Shown piece by piece: positions 18,249-26,917 of a stretch of 64,000 nt of DNA (its first letter is position 1; every line of letters starts with the position of its first letter). The stretch is from positions 7,750,001 through 7,814,000 of the forward strand of contig NZ_CP075896.1 of NCBI RefSeq assembly GCF_018604545.1, given 5' to 3'. Position numbers and translations under genes: made by a program. The notes beneath the pieces were generated by a model. That model searched no databases, was not told the DNA's origin, and saw nothing but the letters and a program-made list of their open reading frames with translations. Source of the stretch: Streptomyces koelreuteriae (GTDB taxonomy: Bacteria > Actinomycetota > Actinomycetes > Streptomycetales > Streptomycetaceae).

Positions 18249-19013
18249 TCAGCCGGCCGACGGAGAAGGCTGCGGCGCCCCGTAGGACGGGTTGGGGGCG
18301 ACCGTCTGCAGATCCTTGAGGTTCTCGGGGATCGGCAGCACCCGGACCGGAGCACCGGCCTGCGGAGGCGGCGGCGTCGTCTGGTCCTGGGGCAGCTTGG
18401 GCGGGGAGGTGATCTGGAAGGCGACCTGCTCGTGGTTGATCATGCCGGTCTTCTCCAGGACCGTGATGTGGTCGAGCACGGTGTCGTTGGTGGTGTCGGC
18501 GAGTTCCCGCACGAGGCTGTTCCGGGTGGTTCCCCGGATCTTGGCGATCGTCGGGAAGATGCCCCCGTGCGCGATGCGCATGATGGACACGGCCGTGGAC
18601 TCGAACTCCTTGCCGGAGCTGCCTTCCGCCGTCGCCACGAACTGCTGCTGCTGCGGCGACGCCTCGTTCGGCAGGGTGATGCCCAGGTCCGTGGAGACCT
18701 TGCGGCAGCCCGCGTCGAGCCGGCCGTGTCCCACGAGGAGATGCTCGGCGACCTCCTTCATGGCCGGCGAGGTGCTCCGCTCCTGGATCATCTGCCCCAG
18801 CGGGTACTCCCACAGTCCGGCAGCCCGCACGCGCACCACGAAGTCGCGGTCCGCCTCGGTCAGCGGACCCCACTGGGTGTTGGCGATGATGCGGTCCTGG
18901 CCGGAAGCCGCGTTCTCCACGCCCAGCATGCTGGGGTAGGCGAGCGCGGTGAGCGTCAGGATCATCGCACCGCCGACAAACGCGGTTCCTGCCGTGCTGC
19001 GCGAGATGCGCAT
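18249..19013 (-). CDS. DUF4142 domain secreted/anchored protein
   Basis: 254 residues from ATG 19013, which has a perfect AGGAGG five bases upstream. N-terminus RISRSTAGTAFVGGAMILTLTALAYP is a signal peptide or anchor. Residues ~45-190 are a DUF4142 four-helix, ferritin-like-shaped domain (DRDFVVRVRAAGLWEYPLGQ ... AMKEVAEHLLVGHGRLDAGC). The C-terminus is Pro/Gln-rich and low complexity. DUF4142 proteins are exported and of unclear role. No partner gene is obvious; the gene stands alone between two other minus-strand units. Confidence 0.85.
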   Translation of the reverse strand: MRISRSTAGTAFVGGAMILTLTALAYPSMLGVENAASGQDRIIANTQWGPLTEADRDFVVRVRAAGLWEYPLGQMIQERSTSPAMKEVAEHLLVGHGRLDAGCRKVSTDLGITLPNEASPQQQQFVATAEGSSGKEFESTAVSIMRIAHGGIFPTIAKIRGTTRNSLVRELADTTNDTVLDHITVLEKTGMINHEQVAFQITSPPKLPQDQTTPPPPQAGAPVRVLPIPENLKDLQTVAPNPSYGAPQPSPSAG

Positions 19014-19108
19014 CGTGCCTCCTGGGGTATGAACGGCCCAACACCGAGAAGTACGGATGCCGGACGCGAAACAATCACCCCTGCCGCAAAAAAGTTCCGG
19101 ATGTGACG

Positions 19109-19142
19109 GGGCCCGGTGCCACAACCGCACAGCACCGGGCCC
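19109..19142 (-). terminator. Terminator downstream of GH127 gene
   Basis: Perfect 11-base arms GGGCCCGGTGC / GCACCGGGCCC around a 12-base loop; on the minus strand a run of six T follows about 20 bases later. It lies just past the GH127 stop. Confidence 0.7.
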
Positions 19143-19164
19143 ACCCGAACGCCGGTCCCTCCGC

Positions 19165-21978
19165 TCAGGGTTCGTACGAGGCCGCTCCCGCCGTGCTCAC
19201 GACCTTGTCCCCGTCGGCCCTGCTCAGCAGCCCGGCCGTCACCCACGCGTCCACCGTGGACCGCACCCGCGCCACCAGCGCCCCCTTGTTCCGGAAGGGC
19301 GCCCCCGCCCAGACCTCGTCCAGCAGCGTGGTGCCGTCGGCCTTCGCGGGGTTCGCGACGCCCGAGTCCCGGCCGCCGAAGACGACCTTCGGCTCCGCGC
19401 GCCGGAAGTAGGCGTGCGTGGGATCCTCCGTCCCCTCGGCGAACGGCGCCCACTCGGTCCCGTCCAGCGTGAAGTGCAGCGGCTTGCCCGGCACCGGAGT
19501 GAGGGAGGCGGTCAGGTCGCCGGACAGACCGGCGTCGCGGTACAGCCCGGCCTTCAGGAACTCCGTCGCGGAGGAGCGGGCGACCAGGTTGACCGGGCCG
19601 TGGAACAGGGTCTGCAGGGACGGGTCGTCGAGGGCCTTCTCCACCCGCGTCCGGAACGGCAGGGCGACCCGGACGGTGTCACCGGCCCGCCAGGTCCGGG
19701 ACACGGCGAAGTAGCTCCCCGGCGTCGGAGTGCCCGGCACGGCACGGCCGTTGACCGTCACCCGGAACCCGGCGGTCGCCCAGGACGGCACGCGCAGCCG
19801 CAACGTGAAGGAGGCGCGAGCACCACCGAAGGTGAGGGTGCTGCCCTGCTCCCTGGGATATCCGGTGGTCTGCGTGACCGTCACACCCTTCTCGGCCCAG
19901 GTCAGCGTGGACGGGCTGTACAGGTTGACGTACAGGGCGCTGCCGTCGGACTTCGCGAAGTACACCGAGTCCTGGTACTTCGTGGCGCTCTCCATGCCGG
20001 TGCCCTCGCAGCAGGTCGTGCCCTGCTTCGGCCTGTAGTCACGGACATGACCGGGCGTCAGCCCGATGAAATAGGTGACGAGCGGCTTCTCCGCGTCCGG
20101 CTTGTCCTGCTTGGAGCCGAGCACCTGGTTGTACAGGGCCCGCTCGTAGTAGTCCATGTACTTCGGGTCCTGCTCGTGGAAGAACAGGGTCCGGCTCAGC
20201 TTGAGCAGGTTGTACGCGCAGCAGGTCTCGGCGGTCGTCGCGCTCAGGGTGCCCGCGATCACGTCCCGGGCCTTCCAGAACTCCGCGGTGCTGGTGCCGC
20301 CGATGCCGTACATGCGGTGCGGGACGACCATGTCCCAGAAGTTCTTCGCCGAGGTGAGGTAGCGCTCCTCGCCCGTCTCGTCGTACAGCCGCACGTACCC
20401 GGTGAAGATCGGGATGTGCTGGTTGGCGTGCAGCCCGTCGAGGATGTCGGTGTCCGCCGCGCACGCGTCGATCAGCCGGTCCAGGTCGAACAGCTGGGCC
20501 AGCGCGAGGTGTTCGGCCTTGCCGGTGATGGCGTGCAGATCGCAGATCGCCTCGACGATGCCGCCGAACTCGCCGCTGGAGAAGATGCCCCACATCCGCT
20601 GGAGCGTGGCCTTAGGCAGCTTGGACAGCCGGGAGTACATCCAGTCGCACATGCCCGACGCGAGATCCAGGGCCCGGTCGTCGTCCGTGGCGGTGTACGC
20701 GTCGAGCAGACCCTTGAGGATCTTGTGCGCGGTGTAGTACGGCGCCCACACCTTGGTGTAGTCGGGAGAGGTCCTCGACTCCAGGTCGATGAACTGCGTC
20801 TCCGGGTACGCCGCGAGGAACCCGGGGTGACTCGGCGCTCCCCAGGTGCGGCGCAGGGTGGCGGTCAGACCGCGCCCGGAGGCGTCGGCGAAGGTCCCGC
20901 CGGACGTCTCGTCGAAGGCGTACGACACCAGGTCGCCCCGGCCCGTCGAGGCGTCGGCGGCCCGGCGGCTCTGCAACTCGGTGACCTCGGCGGCGGTCAG
21001 CGCCCGTGAGAAGACGTTGAACTCCTCGAAGGCGCCCGCGAAGACGGGGTCGGCGGAGTAGTTCGAGCGGCCGAGCCAGTTGTTCTTCAGCGTGCCGAGA
21101 GCCGCCGGGGTGAGGCTCATCGCGGCGTTCCGGGCGACGGCGGTGCCGTTGACGTAGAGGGTGCCGGTGCCGCCCGCGATCGTCACCGCCAGATGGCTCC
21201 ACTGGTTCAGCGGCAGCGGGGCCGTGCCGTCGAGACCCTGCTCGCCGCCCGCTCCCGAGGTGGTGACGGCGAAGCGCGGCACTCCGTTCTGGTTGCGGGC
21301 GGCCAGGTACAGATAACGCGTGGTGTCGTTGCCGAAGTCGAAGATGCGGGTCCAGTTGGCGTCATGCGTCGGCCGCACCCAGACGGAGAGGGTGACGGAC
21401 GAGCCTCCGCCGAGCGCGGCGGCCGGCAGATCCACGTACTGGTAGGAACCCCGTACCTGGTCCGCGGCGGTCCCGAACTTCCCGGCGACACTCAGCACCG
21501 CCGGTTCCCCGCGCAGCGCCGCCCGCACCTCGGTCAGCGCCCCGACCATGGTGTCGATCCGCTCGGCGAACACCTGCTCCTTCGTGGACCGGTACGCCTG
21601 CGCCAGCATGGTCAGGAAGTGGCCGGTGTAGTGCCCGCGCAGATTGCCGTTGGCCTCGCCGTCCAGGCCCTCCCAGCCGCCGGGGGCGACCGCGCCGCCC
21701 GTGGCGAGACCGGCGTTGGCGCGGAACACCTGGAGCAGCCGGTTCACGTCGTAGCCGCGCGCGTGGTCCAGCATCAACTGCCGTTTGTCGGCGAAGACGC
21801 CCCGGCCGAGGCGCACGTCCTCCAGCCCGAAGGGCCGTACGGTCCAGGCGGCCGGGATGGCGGCGGCGGCCGCGGGGGCCGCGACGGCCCGGCCTGTCGC
21901 CGCCTCGGAGAGCGCGGGTACGGCGGCGGCGAGGGTCGCTGCCTGGAGTAGGGATCGTCTGGAGAGGGGCCGTGCCAT
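19165..21978 (-). CDS. Secreted GH127-type beta-L-arabinofuranosidase with inserted LamG domain
   Basis: 937 residues from ATG 21978 (GGAGGAG just upstream). The N-terminus SRRSLLQAATLAAAVPALSEA is a Tat signal. The GH127 (DUF1680) barrel starts at about residue 50 (GRGVFADKRQLMLDHARGYD), is interrupted at ~175-370 by a laminin-G/concanavalin-like domain (VTLSVWVRPTHDANWTRIFD ... LYVNGTAVARN), and resumes with YPETQFIDLE. The zinc/thiolate site of the HypBA1-type enzymes is kept: ETC in TAETCCAYN near 583 and the Cys pair in GTTCCEGTG near 653. It should release L-arabinofuranose or a related furanoside from plant polymers outside the cell; the inserted domain may bind carbohydrate. Substrate is inferred from family. 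Confidence 0.88.
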   Translation of the reverse strand: MARPLSRRSLLQAATLAAAVPALSEAATGRAVAAPAAAAAIPAAWTVRPFGLEDVRLGRGVFADKRQLMLDHARGYDVNRLLQVFRANAGLATGGAVAPGGWEGLDGEANGNLRGHYTGHFLTMLAQAYRSTKEQVFAERIDTMVGALTEVRAALRGEPAVLSVAGKFGTAADQVRGSYQYVDLPAAALGGGSSVTLSVWVRPTHDANWTRIFDFGNDTTRYLYLAARNQNGVPRFAVTTSGAGGEQGLDGTAPLPLNQWSHLAVTIAGGTGTLYVNGTAVARNAAMSLTPAALGTLKNNWLGRSNYSADPVFAGAFEEFNVFSRALTAAEVTELQSRRAADASTGRGDLVSYAFDETSGGTFADASGRGLTATLRRTWGAPSHPGFLAAYPETQFIDLESRTSPDYTKVWAPYYTAHKILKGLLDAYTATDDDRALDLASGMCDWMYSRLSKLPKATLQRMWGIFSSGEFGGIVEAICDLHAITGKAEHLALAQLFDLDRLIDACAADTDILDGLHANQHIPIFTGYVRLYDETGEERYLTSAKNFWDMVVPHRMYGIGGTSTAEFWKARDVIAGTLSATTAETCCAYNLLKLSRTLFFHEQDPKYMDYYERALYNQVLGSKQDKPDAEKPLVTYFIGLTPGHVRDYRPKQGTTCCEGTGMESATKYQDSVYFAKSDGSALYVNLYSPSTLTWAEKGVTVTQTTGYPREQGSTLTFGGARASFTLRLRVPSWATAGFRVTVNGRAVPGTPTPGSYFAVSRTWRAGDTVRVALPFRTRVEKALDDPSLQTLFHGPVNLVARSSATEFLKAGLYRDAGLSGDLTASLTPVPGKPLHFTLDGTEWAPFAEGTEDPTHAYFRRAEPKVVFGGRDSGVANPAKADGTTLLDEVWAGAPFRNKGALVARVRSTVDAWVTAGLLSRADGDKVVSTAGAASYEP

Positions 21979-22021
21979 GTGTGCTCCTCCACGGGGCCAA
22001 CGGGTCCACGGACTCGACGCG

Positions 22022-22054
22022 TTCGACACACTTCGATGCATTCGATATGTCGAA
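22022..22054. promoter_or_regulatory. Phased TTCGA repeats upstream of the GH127 gene
   Basis: TTCGA occurs at 22022, 22032 and 22041, then inverted as TCGAA at 22050; the last two form TTCGA-TATG-TCGAA. Spacing of 9-10 bases puts the copies on one DNA face. Located 44-76 bases upstream of the GH127 start, so a likely operator. Confidence 0.5.
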
Positions 22055-22156
22055 CGTCGTGCGAGTGATCGACCAGACCCTAGGGAGGGGACGGGGGAGC
22101 GTCAACGGGTCGGGAGGGGTGAGTTCCGGGGGAGGCGAGTTCTGGGGGAGGCGAGT

Positions 22157-22852
22157 TCAGGAAAGGCCGGCCGAGCGGACCAGCCAGTCGAACGCCGCCT
22201 GTGCCGTGAACTCCTCCTGGCCGCCGCGCAGGAGCAGTCCGGCGGTGGTGAACTCCGGGGCGTCCGCCTGCGCCGGGACGTACGGGATCGCGATGCACCG
22301 CATGCCCGCCGCGTGCGCGGCGGCGGCGCCGGGGGCGGCGTCCTCCAGGACCACACAGCCGGCCGGGTCCGCCCCGAGCCGGCGGGCCGCCTCCAGGAAG
22401 ACATCGGGGGCCGGCTTGCCGTGCGCGACCTCGTCGGCCGAGACGACAGTGCGCAGATGCGAGTCCAGGCCCGTACCGGCCAGGACCGCCTCGATGGCCC
22501 CCGGCGAGGACCCCGACGCCACGGCCATGGGCACGTCCTCGGCCGCGAGCAGCTCGACGAACCTGCGCATCTCGGGATAGGCGCGCGTGGAGCTGCGGGC
22601 GAGTTCGAGATAGCGGCGGTTCTTGACGGTGAACAGCTCCTCCACCGAAGCCCGCAGACCGTACCGCTCCTTCCAGTCCGCGACCGTCTCCTGCGTGCTG
22701 ATGCCGACGTACCGCTCGTGGTCCGCCCAGCTGAAGTCGAGGACGCCGTGCTCGGCGAGGGTCTGCCGGCCCGCTTCGTAATAGTTGGGCTCGCTGTCCA
22801 CGAGCGTTCCGTCGAGATCGAAGATGACCGATACGCCGCCGAGATTGCTCAT
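22157..22852 (-). CDS. HAD-family phosphatase (beta-phosphoglucomutase-like)
   Basis: 231 residues. HAD motif I is FDLDGTLVDS near residue 10, motif II is VASGSS near 113, motif III is the Lys in HGKPAPDVF near 145 and motif IV is VLEDAAPGAAAA near 170. The alpha-helical cap between motifs I and II is class I, as in phosphoglycolate phosphatase and beta-phosphoglucomutase. It removes phosphate from a small cytoplasmic substrate, most likely a sugar phosphate; the substrate cannot be read from sequence. No clear ribosome site precedes the ATG, so it may be leaderless. Stands alone between GH127 and an Lrp regulator. Confidence 0.85.
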   Translation of the reverse strand: MSNLGGVSVIFDLDGTLVDSEPNYYEAGRQTLAEHGVLDFSWADHERYVGISTQETVADWKERYGLRASVEELFTVKNRRYLELARSSTRAYPEMRRFVELLAAEDVPMAVASGSSPGAIEAVLAGTGLDSHLRTVVSADEVAHGKPAPDVFLEAARRLGADPAGCVVLEDAAPGAAAAHAAGMRCIAIPYVPAQADAPEFTTAGLLLRGGQEEFTAQAAFDWLVRSAGLS

Positions 22853-22896
22853 GGAGTCAGCATGTCAAAGGCCATGATCCGGACGTCGTGAGGGGC

Positions 22897-23376
22897 TCAG
22901 GACCGAGCCGCCGCCCGGCCGATCGACTCCACCAGCGGCAGCAGCCGGTGGGCGACACGCTCCCGCAGGGCGATCTCGGTACGGGTGCGGACCACCCCGG
23001 GCAGGCTGATCAGCTTTTGCACGACGTCCTCCAGATGCGCGTTGTCCCGCGCCACGACCCGGGTCAGCAGATCCCCGCCGCCCGTGATGGAGAACGCCTC
23101 GACGATCTCCGGCACCGCCGCCAGCGCGTCCCCCACCTCGTCGAGATGCCCCTGGGTGACCTCGATGTGCACGAACGCGAGCACCGGATGGCCGAGCGCG
23201 GCGGGGGAGAGGTCCGGCGCCGTGCCGGTGATCACACCGTCACGCTCCAGCCGGTCGAGCCGGGCCTGGAGCGTGCCCCGGGCCACGCCGAGGATTCGCG
23301 CGTACTCGCGCACGCTCGTACGCGGCTGCTCCAGCACCAGCCGCAGGATGCGGGTGTCGAGCTCGTCCACGGCCAT
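22897..23376 (-). CDS. Lrp/AsnC family transcriptional regulator
   Basis: 159 residues, the usual Lrp length. N-terminal HTH (LDTRILRLVLEQPRTSVREY ... ARGTLQARLDRLERDGVITG) then a RAM/AsnC ligand domain (LAFVHIEVTQGHLDEVGDAL ... SITGGGDLLTRVVARDNAHL). It would bind DNA as an oligomer and sense an amino acid. The genes it controls are not evident; neighbours are a HAD phosphatase downstream and a small membrane protein upstream, all on the same strand. Confidence 0.9.
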   Translation of the reverse strand: MAVDELDTRILRLVLEQPRTSVREYARILGVARGTLQARLDRLERDGVITGTAPDLSPAALGHPVLAFVHIEVTQGHLDEVGDALAAVPEIVEAFSITGGGDLLTRVVARDNAHLEDVVQKLISLPGVVRTRTEIALRERVAHRLLPLVESIGRAAARS

Positions 23377-23537
23377 GCCGCGCCCTCCTCCGACCGCTGC
23401 GGTTGTACCGATGGTTCAGTCTAGGAGGGGCGGGCTGAGCCAGTGGTGTCCGGGACGGTCATACGGACGCGTCGATGGCACTGCCGCGCTGACCGCACCC
23501 CACTGCGCGGGCCCGCCCGGGACCCCGGAGGAGCGGT

Positions 23538-23735
23538 TCACCGGTGGGTCAGGGCCGAGGCGACGGTCGCGGTCAGGAGGAGGGTCGCACCGAAGGCCGC
23601 GGCCCCGCGGGTGAGGGCCGCGGGGTAGGTGGCGTGGTCCCGGCGGGCCAGATAGCCGGCTGCCGCGCCGGTCAGCGCGGCGACCAGGACGGTCAGGGCG
23701 CATGCGAGGAGGAGCAGGGCGCTGCGATCGGACAC
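23538..23735 (-). CDS. Small two-helix membrane protein
   Basis: 65 residues from GTG 23735, preceded by AAGGGG nine bases upstream. Two hydrophobic helices (LLLLACALTVLVAALTGAAAG and AAAFGATLLLTATVASAL) separated by YLARRDHATYPAALTRG. Short proteins of this plan are common in Streptomyces; function unknown. It is divergent from the large HTH-NTPase gene, about 110 bases away, so the two may share a promoter region. Confidence 0.65.
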   Translation of the reverse strand: MSDRSALLLLACALTVLVAALTGAAAGYLARRDHATYPAALTRGAAAFGATLLLTATVASALTHR

Positions 23736-23846
23736 GGTGGTGGACCCCTTCGGCGCGGTGGAGGATGTCGCCCGCCGGCTGGCGGTGCGGCTCAATATGG
23801 GCGAAGCCGTGTTCGGCGGTGTGCGGACGGACGAAGATGAACACCG

Positions 23847-26738
23847 ATGAACAGTCGGCACAATCGGCACGCCGAGGACGGGGCGGACGTCCTGAGCGCG
23901 CGAGGATTCCAGGAGCCGGCCGCCGCCCTGGCCGAGTTGCGCGCACGTCTGGAGGCGGCGCGGATCGCCAAGCGCCTCACGAAATCGGCGCTCGCCGCAC
24001 TCGCGGGCTTGGGGCGGACCACTGTCAGTGCGGCCTTCAGCGGCGCGGCACCCCCGCCCTCGGCGGGAACCGTGTACGCGGTCGCGCGGACCCTCGCGCT
24101 CCAGCCTCGCCCCCTCCTGGAGCTGCACGCCCTCGCCACGCGTGCGGCGGCAGTGCCGTCCGCAGCCGTGACGTCGGGGGCCGGGCCTTCGGCGGCCGGT
24201 GGCGTCGGGCGGCCCATCGCGCAGTGCCGTCCCCACGACCTCGGTGTCCACCCCGCCGCGGACACCCCACGGCACACGGGTGACGACCACGCACAGAGCC
24301 CGACCGACCGCCGGCCGCGGACGCGACTCCGGCTGCCCGGCTACGTACGCCGACCGCACGACGCGGAGCTGGCCGACCTCGTCGCCGCCGCGGCGGCAGG
24401 CAGCAGCCGGATGGCCGTGCTGGTCGGCTCCTCTTCGACGGGCAAGACCCGCGCGTGCTGGGAAGCCGTACAACCTCTCGCGGAGCAGGGCTGGTTGCTC
24501 TGGGACCCCCGCTACCCGTCTCATCCCGAAGCGGCACTGGCAGACATGGAACGCGTCGTGCCGCACACGGTGGTGTGGCTCAACGAATCACAGCACTACG
24601 TCGGAGCCGGCGGCGGAACGGGCGAACGGCTCGCCGCCGCCCTGCACCTGCTGCTCACCGACCCGGCCCGCGCCCCCGTCCTGATCCTGGGCACCCTGTG
24701 GTCCTCGTACGCCCGGGCCTACTGCGCCCTTCCCAGGACCGACGGGCCGGACCCGCACGCGCAGGTACGACACCTGCTCGCCGGACGGCAGATCGTCCTG
24801 CCCGATGCCTTCGACCGAAAGTCGATCAAGGCTGCCGAGGCCCTGGCCGACGCCGGCGACGCGCAACTCGCCCATGCCCTGCGACACTCGGGCGACGGGC
24901 GTCTGGCCCAGTTCCTGGCCGGCGCACCCGAGTTGCTGCGCCGCTACCGCAGCGCCTCGCCCCCGGCGCGCGCACTGCTGCACACGGCCATGGACGCGCG
25001 GCGCCTGGGCGTCGGCCTGAACGTTCCCCTGGCCTTCCTCGCCGAGGCGGCCGAGGACTACCTCAGCGACGACGAGCGGGACGCCCTCGACGACCACTGG
25101 TTCGAACAAGCCCTCGCCGATACGGGTGAGCCCGTCCACGGCAACCTCGCCCCCCTGCGCCGCGTCCGCCCCCGTACGGTCCGCGAGGACCCCGACGGCA
25201 CGGGCGGCGGCGACGGTGAGCCGGCACCGGCCTGCCGCCTGGCGGACTTCCTCGAACAGCACGGAGCCGGCGAGCGCCGACGGCTGTGCCCCCCGACGTC
25301 GTTCTGGGCGGCCGCGCACGAGCACCTCGACGTCCCCGATGAACTGCACCTCCTGGCCCGTGCCGCCGCCCACCGTGGCCGTACGCTCTGGGCCCGCCGC
25401 CTGCTGGCCAAGGCCGTCGACGCGGGCAGTACGGAATCCCTGAGCCGCCTGGCCGAGCTGTACGAGGAGTCGGGGGACCGGTCGGCAGCCGAGACCCTGT
25501 ACCAGCGGGCCGCGGAGGCGGGTGACCGCGACGGCCTGCTGTGGCTGGCCCGGGAACGGGAACGAACCGGGCGGTACGAAGAGGCGGAACACTTCGCACG
25601 GCAGGCCATCGCTGCCGGCTGCGGCTTCGTCATGTACGAACTCGCGATGCTGCGCGCGGAAAGGCGAGGCCGCGCCGGGTGCGAGGACCTGCTGCGGCAG
25701 GCCGCCGCCGCGGGACACGACTACGCGCTCGAGAAGCTCGCCGTCAGCCGGGAGCGGGCCGGAGACTTCGCGGAGGCCCTGGCGCTCGCACGGCGGGCCG
25801 CCGACAGGGGCGGGCCGGGCGTGCTGCGGCGGCTGGCCACGGACCGCGAGTTCGCCGGCGATCTCACGACGGCCGAGGCCCTGTTCCGTGAGGCGGCCGA
25901 CGCCGGCTGCACCCAGTCCCTCTACTCGCTCATCAAACTGCGGGAGAAGGCGGGCGACAGCGCCGAAGCGGAACAGCTCTCGCGGCAGGCCGCGGACGAC
26001 GGTGACACCGACGCGCTGCGGCGGCTCGCCGCGGTGCGTGCGGCAGCCGGCGACGTCGTCGCAGCCGAGAGCCTGTTCCACGAGGCGGCCGACGCAGGCA
26101 GCGTCGCGGCCCTGGACGGGTTGGCCCTGCTACGGGAGAACCTGGGCGATCACGACGGCGCCGAACACTACGCGCATCGGGCGGCCGACGAGGGCATGAC
26201 CCGTGCGCTGTTCCGGCTGGCCGAGAAGCGCAAGGACGCGGGGGACCGGGGACGGGCCGAGGAGCTCTTCCGGCGCGCGGCACGGGTGGATCAGGTCCGG
26301 ACCATGGCACTGCAAGAGATCGCCCTCCTGCGGGAAGAGGCCGGGGACCGGGACGGCGCCGAACAGGCGGCCCGACGGGCGGCCGAGGCCGGCAGCACCG
26401 AGGCGCTGATCGAACTCGCGGACCTGCGTGAGGACGCCGTCGGCAGCTGTGGCGGCGGCGGGGCCGAGGCACTGTTCGAGGAGGCGGCCGCCCTGGGCGA
26501 CTCCTACGCGCTGGGCCGGCTCGTCAGGATGCGCGAGGAAGCCGGCGACCACGAGGAGGCGGACCGCCTCGCCCGACAGGCCGCTGACGGAGGCGACACC
26601 AGAGCGCGAAACCTGCTGGACGAACTGCGGGCGAACCGGAAGCGCCGCCGCGGCGCGGCATGGTCCATTGGTCTCCCATTGGCCGACAGCAAGGCTGATC
26701 GGCTGTGCCATTGGCACAGTCAGCGGCGAGACAGTTGA
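23847..26738 (+). CDS. HTH - P-loop NTPase - TPR/Sel1-like repeat protein
   Basis: 963 residues. Residues ~24-86 form an XRE-like helix-turn-helix (RLEAARIAKRLTKSALAALA ... TVYAVARTLAL). A Pro/Ala-rich linker follows. A P-loop is clear at ~193-202 (LVGSSSTGKTRACW) with a Walker-B-like strand TVVWLNESQHYV near 245. From ~485 to ~935 there are about a dozen ~36-residue helical repeats of the form AGDxxxAExLxRxAADxGDTxAL, between TPR and Sel1 in style. Overall plan is that of a STAND-like signalling NTPase with sensor repeats. Start chosen at ATG 23847; no strong ribosome site. The last 25 residues carry CCATTGG repeats that may be regulatory DNA for the next gene. Target unknown. Confidence 0.8.
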   Translation: MNSRHNRHAEDGADVLSARGFQEPAAALAELRARLEAARIAKRLTKSALAALAGLGRTTVSAAFSGAAPPPSAGTVYAVARTLALQPRPLLELHALATRAAAVPSAAVTSGAGPSAAGGVGRPIAQCRPHDLGVHPAADTPRHTGDDHAQSPTDRRPRTRLRLPGYVRRPHDAELADLVAAAAAGSSRMAVLVGSSSTGKTRACWEAVQPLAEQGWLLWDPRYPSHPEAALADMERVVPHTVVWLNESQHYVGAGGGTGERLAAALHLLLTDPARAPVLILGTLWSSYARAYCALPRTDGPDPHAQVRHLLAGRQIVLPDAFDRKSIKAAEALADAGDAQLAHALRHSGDGRLAQFLAGAPELLRRYRSASPPARALLHTAMDARRLGVGLNVPLAFLAEAAEDYLSDDERDALDDHWFEQALADTGEPVHGNLAPLRRVRPRTVREDPDGTGGGDGEPAPACRLADFLEQHGAGERRRLCPPTSFWAAAHEHLDVPDELHLLARAAAHRGRTLWARRLLAKAVDAGSTESLSRLAELYEESGDRSAAETLYQRAAEAGDRDGLLWLARERERTGRYEEAEHFARQAIAAGCGFVMYELAMLRAERRGRAGCEDLLRQAAAAGHDYALEKLAVSRERAGDFAEALALARRAADRGGPGVLRRLATDREFAGDLTTAEALFREAADAGCTQSLYSLIKLREKAGDSAEAEQLSRQAADDGDTDALRRLAAVRAAAGDVVAAESLFHEAADAGSVAALDGLALLRENLGDHDGAEHYAHRAADEGMTRALFRLAEKRKDAGDRGRAEELFRRAARVDQVRTMALQEIALLREEAGDRDGAEQAARRAAEAGSTEALIELADLREDAVGSCGGGGAEALFEEAAALGDSYALGRLVRMREEAGDHEEADRLARQAADGGDTRARNLLDELRANRKRRRGAAWSIGLPLADSKADRLCHWHSQRRDS
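26665..26719. promoter_or_regulatory. Three phased CCATTGG repeats, the last inside a palindrome
   Basis: CCATTGG begins at 26665, 26676 and 26708 (steps of 11 and 32 bases, close to 1 and 3 helical turns). The third sits within the perfect palindrome CTGTGCC-ATT-GGCACAG at 26703-26719. They lie just upstream of a good promoter for the FUSC gene, inside the 3' end of the NTPase gene. Confidence 0.5.
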
Positions 26739-26764
26739 GCCAGTGGGCCCAGGGTGCTTATCTA
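26735..26764 (+). promoter_or_regulatory. Probable promoter of the FUSC gene
   Basis: TTGAGC, 18-base spacer, TATCTA: a fair match to the housekeeping sigma consensus. It leaves a leader of about 145 bases before the GTG at 26918. Confidence 0.5.
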
Positions 26765-26917
26765 TGCCCTATCCATGTACTTGCGGCGCCGCGTAGCGCC
26801 GGACGGCGACGAGGCCGGTTCCGGACCGCGGCGCCTTCGTCCTGCCTGCTTGTCGTCCGCCACCCTGGACGGCCGTGGGGAGGGCGCGTACCACCGCAAG
26901 GGGGGCGGCGCACCGCC

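Noticed and set aside
26705..26917. N-terminal extension of the FUSC protein to 26705
   Set aside because: It would overlap the NTPase gene and include the promoter; its residues show no membrane or family pattern.
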